Origin: Diprion similis
Lineage: Eukaryota > Arthropoda > Insecta > Hymenoptera > Diprionidae
DNA length: 64,000 nucleotides
Assembly (NCBI RefSeq): GCF_021155765.1
Contig: NC_060105.1
Location: 1,736,001 to 1,800,000 of the forward strand
Direction: 5' to 3'
Of the stretch, positions 36,401 to 49,672 are shown piece after piece. The number at the start of each line of letters is the position of its first letter. The stretch's first letter is position 1. Under the pieces are notes generated by a model. The model searched no databases. It saw nothing but the letters and a program-made list of their open reading frames with translations, and was not told the origin of the DNA. A program made the position numbers and the translations under genes.

Positions 36401-37806
36401 ACGTAGATAAATAGAACAGGTAACGGAAACGAAATGCTTCTAAAAAATTTTGAGATCAATAATAATTTAAAGTTCTCTGATCTCTATTTCCATTTGTCTC
36501 GTTTCCTTTTTTACTTTTTTCTTTCCTTTGTAACGCTCAGGATTATAATCAGCGCGATATAATGATCGCGGTATATATTTTTCGATTTATAAAAAATTTA
36601 TTATCATACTTTCATGTGATTAATGATTAATTATACTCAAATCACCCTTGCGAGCATGGATATTTATATGTGAATCGGAAATTCATTTAACACAACTGCA
36701 GGCGACTGTGATGATGCATGGTCCTATTATTTACGAACCCAAGTATACAACGTTTTTTTTTTTTTAAACGCATAATTACATATACGTGCTACCGTAAAGA
36801 CACAACAATATAATCAGTAGAGAATTATAGGTACGATTTTAGTTGAACTGCTGCAAGCTGCAAGCTCCTGCGGTTTTTCCCCGAAGACTGAAGTGATCGT
36901 TAAAAATAAATTTCTTACTTCCATTTTTATGCATTTTTCCCCAATTATTGAATTGATTTCATTTCCTCAACCTGATATGTTATTACAATCTCAAACTGAA
37001 CTCACTAAACGGCAAAGAGGCGAAACGCTATACTATAAATGATAATTAGATATCGTTATTATTCATTACATTTATTCAATCACTTACACCATAATAATCT
37101 TTATCGTATATTTATATACACATATATGTATACTAAATTGCTCTTTTCTTCTTTTGTTGTTGTTGTTGTTTTTTTTTTTCATTTTTTCTTTTGCTGCATA
37201 TTATATATACCATAGAATACTAATCATAAAATTTATCTCATAGTTTCAAAATGCGAAGGGTCGATATATCTATATATATATTCTGAATCATAGTCTGCAT
37301 CCATCGTCCTGCTCAGCTCTAGATATCATGAGAAAGAAATTAACCGAACAAGAAACCGCAGCTTAAACCGCGAATTCTCCGTGAAAACTACGACAACATT
37401 TGAAGAATTATAATGATCGATAAATTTTTGACATATATACCATTCATAAGCTAATCGTCGGGTAACTTCGCCGGTGTATTGATAGTATTGATTGACAGCC
37501 ATCGTTGTAGTGTTAGTTAATAATAATACAGACTTCGTTTCAATGACTCGACGATCTTCGCATTAATTTTGTCGTATAATAAATATGTTTTATTACACGT
37601 ACGCTCGATTTACCATTATCGTTATCATTATTATGTTCTTACTACTATTATTTTATTGATATCATTACAATATCGAAGATATGACTTGGCTAGGACTAGT
37701 GATAGGATAATTCGTTTATTACACGACGTTCAATGAATGCATAGGAGCTTCGTTATACGTGGATACAGGATAGGGTGTATTTATTGCGCTGATTAGGTGT
37801 TTTGGT
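33481..37806. other. Intergenic region between the LRR gene and calexcitin-like gene
   Basis: Holds the 5' non-coding part of the LRR transcript, a TTAGG-like array (34095-34131) and AT-rich DNA. A 137-codon plus-strand frame at 34825-35238 and a 119-codon minus-strand frame at 34158-34517 have no recognised domain and are not called as genes. From 35.3 to 37.8 kb I see only low-complexity sequence. Confidence 0.4.
34095..34131 (+). repeat. Degenerate TTAGG-type (insect telomere-like) array
   Basis: Seven imperfect GGTTA/TTAGG units in 37 bp. TTAGG is the common insect telomere repeat, and short interstitial arrays of this kind are often seen near promoters in Hymenoptera. It lies about 600 bp upstream of the first LRR exon. 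Confidence 0.7.
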
Positions 37807-40800
37807 TTAATTAAACGAATTTTTTCCAAATATAAAGTTACCGGGCGCTGACGGATCGTCGGAGGAGAAATATTCTTTCCAAAGTTCAGTAAACTCCTCG
37901 CGTGTCACTTCTTTCTTCTGCTGCAAAAAACGTGGGTTAAAAATCAAGACGACATTAATATCTCCCACACATTGATCGACCCTACAATTCTACGTGGGAA
38001 GAAATGTAGAAATAAAACGTTAGTCAAGCACTTGCGAGGAGAATGGAACGAAAAAAAACTCCAAACCTGTAGGTGTAACTTTTTTCAATCTCTCGACGAA
38101 GAAATTTTTTCCCTTCCACCAATGAGCAAGTATATTATATAGCCGAAGGCTTCCTGCCTCGTGCAGAGAGTTGGTAAATTTGTTTGAAGATTCACATTGT
38201 ATATTTTTCGCTTAAATATAACGTTCTTCGCGCTCGCGAGTCGATGTATACATAATTATATTTTAATACCGCCAAACGCACGATAATCACCATCGAAATA
38301 CCATCGCGAAAGACGTTTGTCTCTTGTGAAAAATATTTCCCTGTATATATACCACGTAAAACTATTTTTCCATAAAAACTATACAAGTTACTCGGCATGC
38401 TAATCTTCGTTCCGAATTTATATCATCCACATAGCTGCGTCAGTTTCATATCGAGTCTCGCCGAAACTTTGACCAGTAGCTGTGGGTAGGTATTACGTAT
38501 ATATATATATATATATATGTATATAGTATATATATAAGTCACATCGAAAGGGTTCGCTCGCTATCAAAACGATCCGGCCAACCGTGCGCCGTTGAAAGAT
38601 AATATGAGAATTTTGCCAAGTTGTAACTTTGCTGTTATCCCGCAGGCCAAAGTGAACGAAATAACAATTCCCCTTTTCTAACCGCGGTCTTTGAGGTCGC
38701 AGTTTCAGTTCCGCAAGTGAGAATCGTCTCGATTTTAGTCAGTCGAAAGTTTTTTTTTTTTTTTTTCTACTGAATTTACAAAAAATGACAATTTCCCGTA
38801 ACTCTAGCGCATTATTGTTAACGATAAGCCTGAATGCAAAGAGAGAGGAAAAAAAATAGTTGAAGCACAATAGATCGTTGAATTCACAGGGTACATGAGA
38901 TTTTAAGATGCGAAGAATTATGCAGAAAAAAAGAATTTCTCCTTAATTATTATACTTACTCCCGACAATTTGTTGAACGCGGTTCTGCAGTCGCTTACTG
39001 GAATTCCGTAGGTGGTACAAACGCTGGTGAATTCCTCCTCGTCAATGCGCCCGTCGTCTGGTGATAAATGTCGGTTAATTAATCGAAACGAGCTTATAGA
39101 TGGTTTCTGGGTTGAGTTTGCTGCTAAGGAATGCCTGACGAGTATCGAGACGGCGGAGATTTCTATATATATATATATATATAGATCTAGAAACGCGACT
39201 TCGAAACGATGAAGATGTAGTACCTCATTAGTATTTATACCTTACTCAAAGTGAGAAATATTTCTGATGTAAGTACCTGCTGCATAAAAAACTCTTTTCA
39301 TATTTTACCACAACCGAAAAAAAATGATTAATGCTATAGTTATTAGAAAATTTTAGTACCGAATATTAGTCCCTAAAATATTTTTTTGTAAGTGAAATAT
39401 TGTATAAACTTAACTACAACGATACTTGTTTTACGATCGTTACTCATTAAGTCTAATCAGATGAAAACAAAATACAAAAATAAATACTTTTTCAACGAAA
39501 GGAGGTTTAACTCCGATTTAATAAAGAGGTCCAAGCACCAGCTTCAAGTTCCACTTGATCCCGAAGTTGTTGACTTGTACTTGTAAAGGCAACCCGGCGA
39601 AGAATAAAGTATCTCTTCGGTGCGGACGGGATGAGGATAAGAAAAACAAGGGTTGCAGGTTAAAGAAAAACAACAAAGAATTAAAAAAAAAAACCATAAC
39701 CCCGATCGTTAAACGATATCGGATGAGATCGGAATGATAAGAAACGGCGGTCTCTCCCTGGATTCTTCCCGGGGGATATTGCATGAACGGAAGTCGGTAA
39801 TAAACCCGCTTTCCTCTCTTTGCTTTTGGAATTCACCGCCGCCTCGTGATCGGCGAACCAAGTGTCTACATCCGGCTTACCGGAAGTGTCCTCCAGATCG
39901 AAGATGAAGTTCATGTAACGCTGCTGCCATTCCAAAGCGTGCGTTGGATCCTTAGCGTACTCCTCCCACATCGAACACCACTCGTCGCGGCTCACCTGTA
40001 ATCGGGAAGATTTTTTTTGGAAGGAAGGTGGGAGGGGGGAGGGGGGGGTTAGTCGCCTTGTGAATATCCCGAAGGTGCTGATTCGGTGTCAAGGATGTGT
40101 AAACGGATGATTTATAACAATCGATGATGAACCGATGGATTGTATGAAAGTAGAGTGATCGCTCGATCGAAAGGTCACAATATACGAATTATCAAAGATC
40201 CATTTCTAGTTTGGTATTTCTAAAGTGTGACGAAGAGGCAAAATATTATAGAGTAGTCAAAAGTTGTGTCTCATTTGAAATCCTCGTATTTTCACGACTA
40301 TGTGGTCTACTATTTACTTTATATTTTTTTAAATTCTTTAAATCAAATCCTGATAATTTTTCCTCTCCTTTCCTAACGTTGAGACACAAATTGAAAAAAG
40401 TTCAGTTACCATTCATACCGACGATTCAAATCGGGGTTTTCATTTCCTTCCATCTCAATTGAGGATTTTTCTACTTGAATTCTGTTTGACTCACTTTATT
40501 TGACTTGGCTTGTTTCAGCTTTTCGACCTTTGCTTAGTCTCCTCTACACACTTAACACCGATTCTTTGTATTAGCACCAAAGTCACGAGCGTTTTTGGCT
40601 ATTTCACTAACCTGACCGTCGTGGTTGGCGTCGGCACGTTGCCGAAGACCATCCCAGACCTTAAGGAGACTGTCGTGAGTCTGCTGATTTTTCGGGCTGC
40701 CAGGAGCCCAGCCTCTGTTTTGGCAAATCTTCTGCAAATCAATGAAGAGTCAATTTACAATGAATTCTGCAGTATTCGATTACAGAGTAAAAAGAACTCG

Positions 40801-43800
40801 ACTGCAGAGTTTTTAATCGATGTTCTCCGCTTCTCGAGTATCTTCCGTGTTCGAATAATATCAGGTTAACGAGTCGATTCCTATGAATTCGTTGAGCTAT
40901 GTCGTTACCATAACAGATTTATTATATCCATGAATAAAACCTTTGGAAACCTGCATGCGATAAATTTTTCTTCCAAGTCCATTGAAATAATCGAGGAAAA
41001 GGTATATAGGTATGAGAAAGACAAAAAAGAAAAGGAACGGTAACGACCCTCGAGATTCCCTGTGAAAAAATTTTTAATCTTTGCTGATACCGTGTAAAAT
41101 GTGAAGGATGGACGATCCGCACCGTAACTAAATAGTCCGCATGTAGAAATTTGCACCTTCAGGCGAAAGAGCTGTTTTATCTTTCGAGAGTCCCACGGTA
41201 TAACGTTGAGTATCTCATCTATACCTATATCCATGTAATCTGAACCTATCCCCATCATATATGTATACATATATGCAGTATGCATGTATCAGGAGAAATT
41301 TCTCTCGGCTATACCTTCTTTCTTTCAGCTTTTCATTTTTCCTTTCCCCTCGTCTGTATAATATTCTTCTTCTTCTTTTTTTATTTTTTTTTTTTTATTT
41401 GAACCATCCTGCGCATGTTATTACAAGGCAATTACCAGGTTCGAAGTTTTCTTTTATCCTTTCTTCTTCTTTTTTCTTTTCTTCTTCTCAAATTCCCTTT
41501 TCCATACCTATATAAGTATGTAACTATGTATGTGTGTGTGTGTGTGTGTGTGCGTCTACTTAAAACAACTTTAACCCACATAAAAATTACAGTTATAGCG
41601 TTTCTTACGGGCGTAGGTATACAAATTACACGTGGCTACACGGGGAACACCGTAATTAGAAATATATAAACTTAATTATTGTATCTAAGAAGTTCAACCA
41701 GTTTCGTTTAATGCTGCTGTAACGAGTAGGCAACCCGTCATCACGATTCATTTAAGCTCAACTTTTTATATCTAAACTACGAGCAATAAACTCCAAGTAC
41801 CAGTTTCAACGTATTATACAGAGTGATTTTGAGTGGTTTTATGAGTTTATGATTCATTGTCAAATGATTTTTTATAACAACACTCATGTGACTAGTCTAT
41901 TTCTTCAAACAATAACAATTTTCTTGTTGTTATTTTTGTTTTACTTAGTTTGGATTTTTCTCTATCTCGTTATCGAAGCTGTTTTCGCAGTTTTCGTTGT
42001 TATAAACTTGCCAAATTTGTTATCTCTTGCCTAATACTTTTATTAACATAAAATTCGATTAGACTCTTACCATTGATTAAAGAATAAATATATGTTATAA
42101 AATTGACTAGACTAACAAATAAAAGAATAAATTATAATGAGTACCACGAGATAATAGTTCGACGTTAATTCTTCGGTGTCTTCTCGTAGATTTTCACGAT
42201 TCGCAAAACTGATTCGTTCGTTGAATTAGCCGTAGATACGCTATTCAAACTGCCCCACAGATTGTGACGGAAAATTGTCGTTGTAAAAATGTGAAAAGTC
42301 TTCAAGAACATAAAGGTTCCTATACATATATCTAAGGTGATCAGGCCCGGGAAAAAGTCGAATCGAACAATTGGCAAGATCGAACGCCATTATATACTGG
42401 ATGGAGAAAAGCGGGGCCCGGAAGCGGGCTTAAAAGTTTTCCGCCGCTTGGATAACGGAGGGAAAAGGGGGGCAAAGATAAATCACGAGCCTATTTGTCT
42501 TAAGGCAAGAAGCCAGGGGACGTCAGGTCGAAGTGGAAGAGCCAGAGGGTATAGATAGAGGGGATAAAGGGGTTTGGGAGGGCCGAGAAGCCCTTCTGGC
42601 AAAGCGTTTTGGCAAGATCTTCGCCCCCCTCCACCCCCTCCACCCCCAACATTCCGCTTTCCGCGTTCCTCCGTCTATGACCTGGTTCCTGCACATTCCT
42701 CGGGAGTTTCTCGCCCTCAGGATTGACGGCCAAGCTGCGGCATCTGTTGGTATCTCGACTCCCTTCGCAGCTTTTGTGTCGGAAAGTGGCTGGATGGCCG
42801 GGAATGAACGGTTGCGACGGCGAAGATCTATCAGTCTTCCCGCACCGATAAATGCTCTTTATCGCTTGTATAATACCGCAGAGTCCCGGCTGATATGGGG
42901 AATAAATTTGGCAGAGCGTTCTTTGATTGAAATCAACTTTATCAGTCTGACCTGAATCTCAGAACCCTCGTGTAACAATGACCCCCTGCACTTGAGGTAT
43001 AACCCTAACCCTTCGTTACGTTGCATGTGAATAACAGGGTGCCCAGCGATGTTAGAATTGAAAATTATTTATTTAATTTTATTTTTTTCGAAACTCCCGT
43101 ATATTCGTTTATAATAATTTTCATGGTGTTTGTGCGTTGTGATATGATATAATGAACGTTGAACACCGTTATATTCGACGATGTGTATTGAATTGATGAA
43201 TTCGGGGGGGGGGGGGGGGGGGTGAGGGGGGAGGGGGGGGGGATGTCGAAAATGTAGAGAAATGAGATAATAAAAGGGTTGGAATATCGAATTTTCAAAT
43301 TCGTGAAAATGTAGAAAACCGATGTACAGAAGAATCAAGACGAAAGATAAAGTATATAAAATCAGAATATTGAACCGTCACAATGCGATTGTATTTTCAT
43401 TCGTTGTGACAATTTTTTTATCACAGCTCTCTATACTCTAACCTTTCTACATTTTGACTTCTGTTCGCTCTCGACTTTCTACGTATTATAAAAATCCTAA
43501 AATTGTAGCAATATTACGAAGAAATATTTATTTTCAAAAATTCCTTTTCTTCCTCAGCGGGTGAATGTCTGAAATTCTCGTATTTTCAAAGGCACTTTAA
43601 AATTCTCGTATATAATTGCTGGAAACCCTGAATGAGAAATTTCAACAGTAAATTTTTATCTTTCTTTTTTCTATCATACGGCATATTTAAAATCACAGAC
43701 TTTACAATGTATTGTAGTATCGACGAAGGTGTTAATCGTAAAAAATTTATGCGTGCATTCGAGCTTCGTGACACAGATTTGAGATAAAGACGATTTTTAT

Positions 43801-46800
43801 TTTTTTATTCCACATTCATTTCTCTTACTTTCGTTTTTCTCTTCAGCAATAGAGACAAAAATGACAAGCTTGACGTATGATCTTCTATCTCCACGGACGT
43901 TTTATATCCCCGTATTATACTATACGATATCGATACGATCGCTTGAAACGAGGTCGTTTCCGTTTCGTGTTTTATTCATTTCTGATTCTTCTTTTCTTTC
44001 AGAATATTTCAACGCGACAGGACGAACTTACCTTATATAAACATATATATGTATACACCCTAGCCTATAAATATCTACGAATGTTTTTTTTCTCACCACT
44101 ACATATAATATATATATATATATATATATTCAAATTATGGCAATAAATTATATCAACTTTAAATTTATTCTAAATATGAGAGAAAAAAAAGCGAACAAAA
44201 AAAAAAGAAAAATGCTAGCATTTTATAATTATCTGTTACAATAATGATTTATTCGAGGTAAAAAAATCAAATCAACGTTGAATAACGCTCACCTGAATAG
44301 CTAGTTCGAAATCCTTCTTCTCAATGGTGCCGCTCTGATTGACATCTGAAAGCGTGAAACAATATAATGGTTATATCGATTCTTCGAGTCGATTTTACAG
44401 AAAATTTCTCACAACTCGTAACTCGAGTTTCTGCAGGGTAGGTATAAATTTGTTGGACAACAATGGATTTGGATAATAAAGCTGGATGGATGGATAATAG
44501 ATGAATCGTTGATTCCGTTGACGAGTGACGTGAGGGTGGATGGCTCCCCGTTGCATGCACTGGCAACATTCTGGCTAATTGAGCGCTTGCCTCACCCTCT
44601 GCACCATTCGCCAACATTTAGCCAATCGACGTTTCATCGGATAGAATGATTAATGGACCTTACGACCCGGTGTTAACACAATTAATCTATCACAGCCAGC
44701 TTTCCAGCTTCGTTTGTTGTAATTTCGACACGTTCGAGAAACGAATTCGCCTGAATATTTATGAATATTTGAAAATCCTAGATATATATAAAGTCAACGA
44801 TCAAAAAAAGAAAGATCGAAATTTTATTATAGCGAAAAAATCAAGGATCGTTATAGAAAAAAATCGTTCGAAATAAAGGAACATTCCTGAGTTGGCACGG
44901 AATGCCCTATACATAGTGACTAGCGAGCACTTCTTTCGAACCCTCTGTAAGTAACTGATCCGATCACGCGATGCTCCGACACGTTCGCCCAACTGTCAGG
45001 TCTCAACCCTGCGGTCGTCACACGTTCCGCCAACGGATTACTAATTCTCTTGGCTAAAACCAAGGGATGAGAGTAAGTATATTCATCCCTGATGTGAACG
45101 ATCCCAACGGTTCTCTGCTCTGATAACGAAACCTTTACTTATTCATCGAAGTAGGGTGAAGTTTAATTACGCATTCAATCGGCTGCCCCTAAAACCAATT
45201 AGTCAGAGGGGCTGACTTTTTGTATATTACAATTTTGTTAGCTAATTATTGGCCATAAAATCCGAACAATCATTCAAAAACTCAATTTCTCACAAAATTG
45301 TAAAAAAAAAAAAAAAAGAAATTTTGCTTTCACCCTGATTTTTTTTAGTGAATTTTTGTGTTTTTAAGTTTAAAAACATAGAATTTGCAAATAAAATCGT
45401 TATCATATTAGATTGGTTCTAGTATTTATGCTATTGTAGTATTGTAAGAGGGGGGGGGGGGGGGGGGGGGTTAATAAATAATCATGATTTTATTCGTAGG
45501 TTCTTTGTTCTGAAACATAACAATTTCCGGAAAAAGTCAGATCAACAAAAGAAAATAATTTATTTTTTGATGATTATTTTTAAAGCAATCTAGTATGTTT
45601 TTTTTTTTTTATGTTACAAATTTTGTATATGAAAAAAGAAAATCGAATATTTCATCTAAAGATTGCTTTTGCCGAGTCTTAGGTATGTAAAAATGTGGAT
45701 AAAATAAACATCTGGAGCAAATTTGGAAAAACTATACTTTTACTCCTAGACTTTCGTTGACATAAAATTTAATTAACAATATGAGATAGGTGAAATAGCA
45801 AAGGCAACAAAACCAACGTCGACCATTGTTGTTATCCAACAAACGAACTTCTTTAACAAACGTTCACCGACTCCTCATAGACGGCTGATCCGCCTCTAAC
45901 GTAGAACGGATCGATAATAATTACTATAAATAAATAGCCGTAGTGGTTTAATCGGATAACAAGTTAATGTCAGCGTAGGGGTTGAAACGGCGCAAAGGGT
46001 TGAAAGAAATCCCCGGCAATTTTCCCGCAGGCCGGTTTTCACAGCCCGCGAGGCGTGATGGCCGCATAAGCTCGGAAGGCAGGCCGTAGATTCTGCAGCC
46101 TAGCCGCTTCGCCTATTGTTTATATCCACGATCATCCGGCTCCTGCCTCCCATAAATAGGCATCCCTCTTTCTTTTTCCACCCTCGATAATTCCCAGCCA
46201 GCTCTCGTAAGTCCCCGGATGTGCGTAGATATTCCCGGGTCGCATTGCGGCCGTACACCTAGAGTTCCTAGATCTCGCCTGTTCTGTAATACGTCTATAT
46301 ATAATATATAATATATATATATTTACCCTGTGAACCTGCAATTTCGACATGGTGTGAGTTTTTTTCCCCTCGGCACGTTCCAGATATTTCCCCCTCGACG
46401 ATACTCTCGGGATATTTTCCGCGGATCAAACTCGTCCTCGATTCAATTTTTTTGCCCCAGCTTTATACCGAACGAGAGAGATTTTTCACCTCTCAGAGTT
46501 CAGATCGAAGGAAAACAAATATGGTTCTTGGTATCCTGGTTCTTTTTACTATCTGGTTTATAGGTACACGTGATTCAAAAAATTTTTCAATATTTTATAT
46601 ATATAAAATGTCAGAAATCGTCAAGAATGGATTTTTTTTTTTCTCGTTACGGTATAATTTTGTAGCAAAAAAAAAAGAATAAGTTTCTGAAAGTTTCAGT
46701 TCAAAATTTGAATTTTTAAAGGTCGCTCATAATTTTTTTTCAATTTTTTGCCGCATTTCCTTAGATCTTTTCGAGCGACCTTTTAATATTCATATTAAAA

Positions 46801-47065
46801 TTTCATAAATTTTTTTTCTTTAATTTAGTAGGAAAGAATCGATAACAATACACCGCGACATGAATTAAAAATCAAACAGAATACTGAAAATATAATTTTT
46901 TTAATTTAATTTTTTCACGATTTTTGACATTTTTTAAAATTTGGAGCGATTTCTTAAAAAAATTTTTTTTTGGCCTGTCCTTTGGAGTGGGCTCTTAAAA
47001 CATCGAAAACTAACATTTTGTCACACGAGACTCAAAAAAAAAATAGTCGGTTATTTTGCGCCACC

Positions 47066-47105
<40 letters not shown>

Positions 47106-48009
47106 CATTATTATCTGTCTTTGAGTAAAGATTTTTTTCCCCATTGCCAATTATCACTCCAAGCTTGAAGTTTCTACTTTTTGAATAAAATGAGCTATTT
47201 TCTATTACAAATAAAATGGAACTAACTTTTGATTTTACTTAAATAAAAAAATTTCCAGATCGTAGTGGTTTTCTTTTCCATTGGATGTAGCTTTTCTCTC
47301 TAGTCGCTTTCTCGTTCCTATACGCAGTTCCGCACACCGTAAGTAATCCGTTATAGGATGAGGAGGGGGGTTAAATCAACGGGGAAGGAGTCTAGGAGAA
47401 TTATAATGAGTTTGAAGGTACTCTTGACTGACGGAATCGCTATACAGACAAGCATGCGCACTATATCAACCCCCGTAAGTTTCGACAGGCATAAGCTGTT
47501 CGCGTCGAGGTTTCTCCGAAAGTGGTTACCACCAGCGCACCCAGTTTTAGAACTTCACCTCACGCCCAAGTCAGGATGAGAAATGGTGTTAATGAAATTT
47601 TAATTATAAAGAACATGAAAAGTGGGCGGAATGAAAATTATTTTCGCCCCGTAATTATTTCGCATGGAAAACGGTGGGGTGGGGAAAAAAATGCGAGAAA
47701 TCAATTTAATCAGAAGAAATTCTTAGTATACATTCTTAGGGGAGATGGGGCGTGTAAAACGGGGCACCCTTAAAATTTTCTTTTTCGAAATGTTTTTTAA
47801 ATAGTAAAAAATCACTTCTGTAAACATTATTGAGAATTATTTTGAATTTTAAATAAACAAAAATAAGTATTACCTTAAGTACCCCGTTTTTCCTACTTAT
47901 TTAAACGAGAAAAGAAAAAAAGTTTTCATCTTATCTCCGCTTAAAACTCACCAAAGAAAACGTTGAAGACGTAGAGAAGCTTGTTCTTGCGGAAGTCTGA
48001 GATCGGCAT
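37807..48009 (-). CDS. Calexcitin-like sarcoplasmic EF-hand calcium-binding protein
   Basis: Minus-strand exons in transcript order: 47952-48009, 44293-44345, 40612-40731, 39881-39995, 38960-39057, 37807-37920. They total 558 nt, 185 aa. ATG at 48007-48009, TAA at 37807-37809. The N-terminus [15 protein letters not shown] and the C-terminus ending [10 protein letters not shown] match the calexcitin / SCP-2 type. Three canonical 12-residue EF loops: [12 protein letters not shown] (junction of exons 1/2), [12 protein letters not shown] (exons 3/4) and [12 protein letters not shown] (exons 4/5). The C-terminal region [15 protein letters not shown] is a degenerate fourth hand. Family knowledge: cytosolic calcium sensor/buffer of nerve and muscle; calexcitin also binds GTP and modulates K+ channels and ryanodine receptors in molluscs. 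Every intron is GT-AG. Introns are 37921-38959, 39058-39880, 39996-40611, 40732-44292 and 44346-47951. The exon 6 acceptor is NAGNAG, so one Gln may be optional. Confidence 0.92.
41530..41552. repeat. (TG)n microsatellite
   Basis: About eleven TG units in the third-largest coding-region intron (40732-44292) of the calexcitin-like gene. Confidence 0.8.
43204..43242. repeat. Interrupted G tract
   Basis: Nineteen G, then GAG-interrupted runs of six and ten G. On the minus strand this gives the proline-rich shadow frames. Potential G-quadruplex DNA within a calexcitin-like intron. Confidence 0.85.
45450..45470. repeat. 21-nt G homopolymer
   Basis: Uninterrupted G run in intron 1 of the calexcitin-like gene, flanked by AT-rich sequence. 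Confidence 0.85.
46597..47069 (-). mobile_element. Inverted-repeat element (MITE/foldback-like), copy 2, inverted and truncated
   Basis: Matches copy 1 in reverse. The GCGCCACCCTAA terminus at 47058-47069 is intact and runs directly into a (TA)n tract (47070-47101). The other end stops near 46597, within the internal AAATGTCAGAAATCG region, so roughly 140 bp including one terminal repeat are missing. Lies in intron 1 of the calexcitin-like gene. Confidence 0.8.
47070..47101. repeat. (TA)n microsatellite abutting element copy 2
   Basis: About sixteen AT units starting at the terminal TAAT of the mobile element. Confidence 0.85.
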
Positions 48010-48016
48010 CTTGCTG
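48010..48016 (-). other. 5' UTR splice acceptor of the calexcitin-like gene
   Basis: On the minus strand TATGTTTCAGCAGCAAGATG precedes the coding start. A good acceptor sits 7 nt before ATG with a second AG 3 nt later (NAGNAG). The transcript must therefore begin in an exon to the right. A strong donor-like AG|GTAAGAA on the minus strand at 52102/52101 is one candidate, with no further support. Confidence 0.6.
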
Positions 48017-49097
48017 CTGAAACATAAGAGAAGGAAGAAGTTTGATTAGTTTCAGAGATTGTGATTAGTCGAGAGCCGCCAGGGGGGTATCAAAAAAATC
48101 TCCCCCTCCTCCCAGACGCCCGGAAGTTCCCGTCAGGATCAGCAGGGGGGAAGAAGGCTGGCCGGAAACAATCCTCGTGAAAAAGGGGAAAATTAGGGGT
48201 GAATCGAGTCCCCGAAAGTGTTCCTCGCGAGGGGTTGATGCGAATTTATATTTATTAACCAAGGTACCGAATACATCATCGCCGTTGGAGAAATTCTTTC
48301 GGGATCAACCGAAAGCCTCCGTACAGCAGCGACGAAAATTCGTTTTCAGGTCCGTCGCTCTCGCTCTCGCGACGCGACGCGGCGCGGCGTTACAATTATG
48401 CTAATGCACCGACTCGAATCGTCGCGCTCGCCCTGAGTTCCAAAATCCGCAACAATCCGTCACCTCGCGGCACCCCCAGCAATGATCGCGTTGTCCGATT
48501 CGACAAAAGCTGTAATAAATTTTTCCTACCCGGTAGCGGAAGCTTTCCTCTTAATCGTTCCTCTCCTCTGCATAATTCACCGGGAATATTAACATCTGGG
48601 TAAAAATATATGAGGGTAAAGAGAAAAAAAAAAAAAAAAAAAAAAAAAAAATAAGCAAAGAAAGAAAAAAGTAAAATATCTTTCTAAATCGTAATAAACG
48701 CCTCGTGTGATTCAAGAATTTCCGTTCCCGCTCAGTCTTGCGAAATTTCCGTTGCGATTCATTTTCTTTTCCCCTTAATGTTTCAGTTTATTTTTTGTTC
48801 TGCGAAAAATTGTCATCAGCGTGAAAATTCGGGCGTATGTTTTTTTTTTTTTTTTTTTTTCTTCACAATTTTCTTGTCCTTGTCTTAATCATTTATACAT
48901 GATGATACATATATTTTTAAGTTGATGGGGAGAAAAAAAAAAAAAAAAACTGTTAATATGAAACAGATTGACGAAATATATAGGATATATAATAGACGTG
49001 CATAACGATTGTAAAAATCTTTCTTATTGTCAGTTTGATACGAACACCTGCTGCGATAAGAGGAACGATTCTTGAGGATAAATTCCACATTTTACTT

Positions 49098-49100
<3 letters not shown>

Positions 49101-49145
<45 letters not shown>
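49101..49145. repeat. (AT)n microsatellite
   Basis: About 22 perfect AT units. Confidence 0.9.
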
Positions 49146-49149
<4 letters not shown>

Positions 49150-49468
49150 CTCGCATATACAAATGTAAAAAGAAAAATGGTAGTCAGGCATGGCGAGAAA
49201 GCGAAATTGAATAATTATTATTCCGTTTATCTTATTTCCAGCATGGTTTTAGTTCCGTATTCATATACATGTAGGTATATACACCATGCATTATATGCAT
49301 TATATATGTGTTATACGTATAAAACGCGTTCAATAATTCCGCCTACACGTGGAAAGTTTGCAAGGGGTGTATCAGGTAGGTAGGAAAACTCATCCGAGAT
49401 TCGAATATAGGTATCAGACAATATGCATCTGCATTTCCGTATAGAATCGCAGGCGGACGTTGAGTATA

Positions 49469-49499
<31 letters not shown>

Positions 49500-49638
49500 G
49501 GTATACACGTGTGCGTAATAATGTCGTATATACCTACAATATATAGGTATAGATAGATAGGTGCATGAACGTACCGCATGTTGGGATGTACAGAGATTTA
49601 ATCTGGTTCGTAGGTAGATAGATAGAAGAGCATTATGC

Positions 49639-49672
<34 letters not shown>

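Noticed and set aside
42533..42955. 140-codon frame in the GC-rich intron island
   Set aside because: Opposite-strand frames of similar length overlap it and no family is recognisable. Probably a by-product of higher GC and fewer stops.
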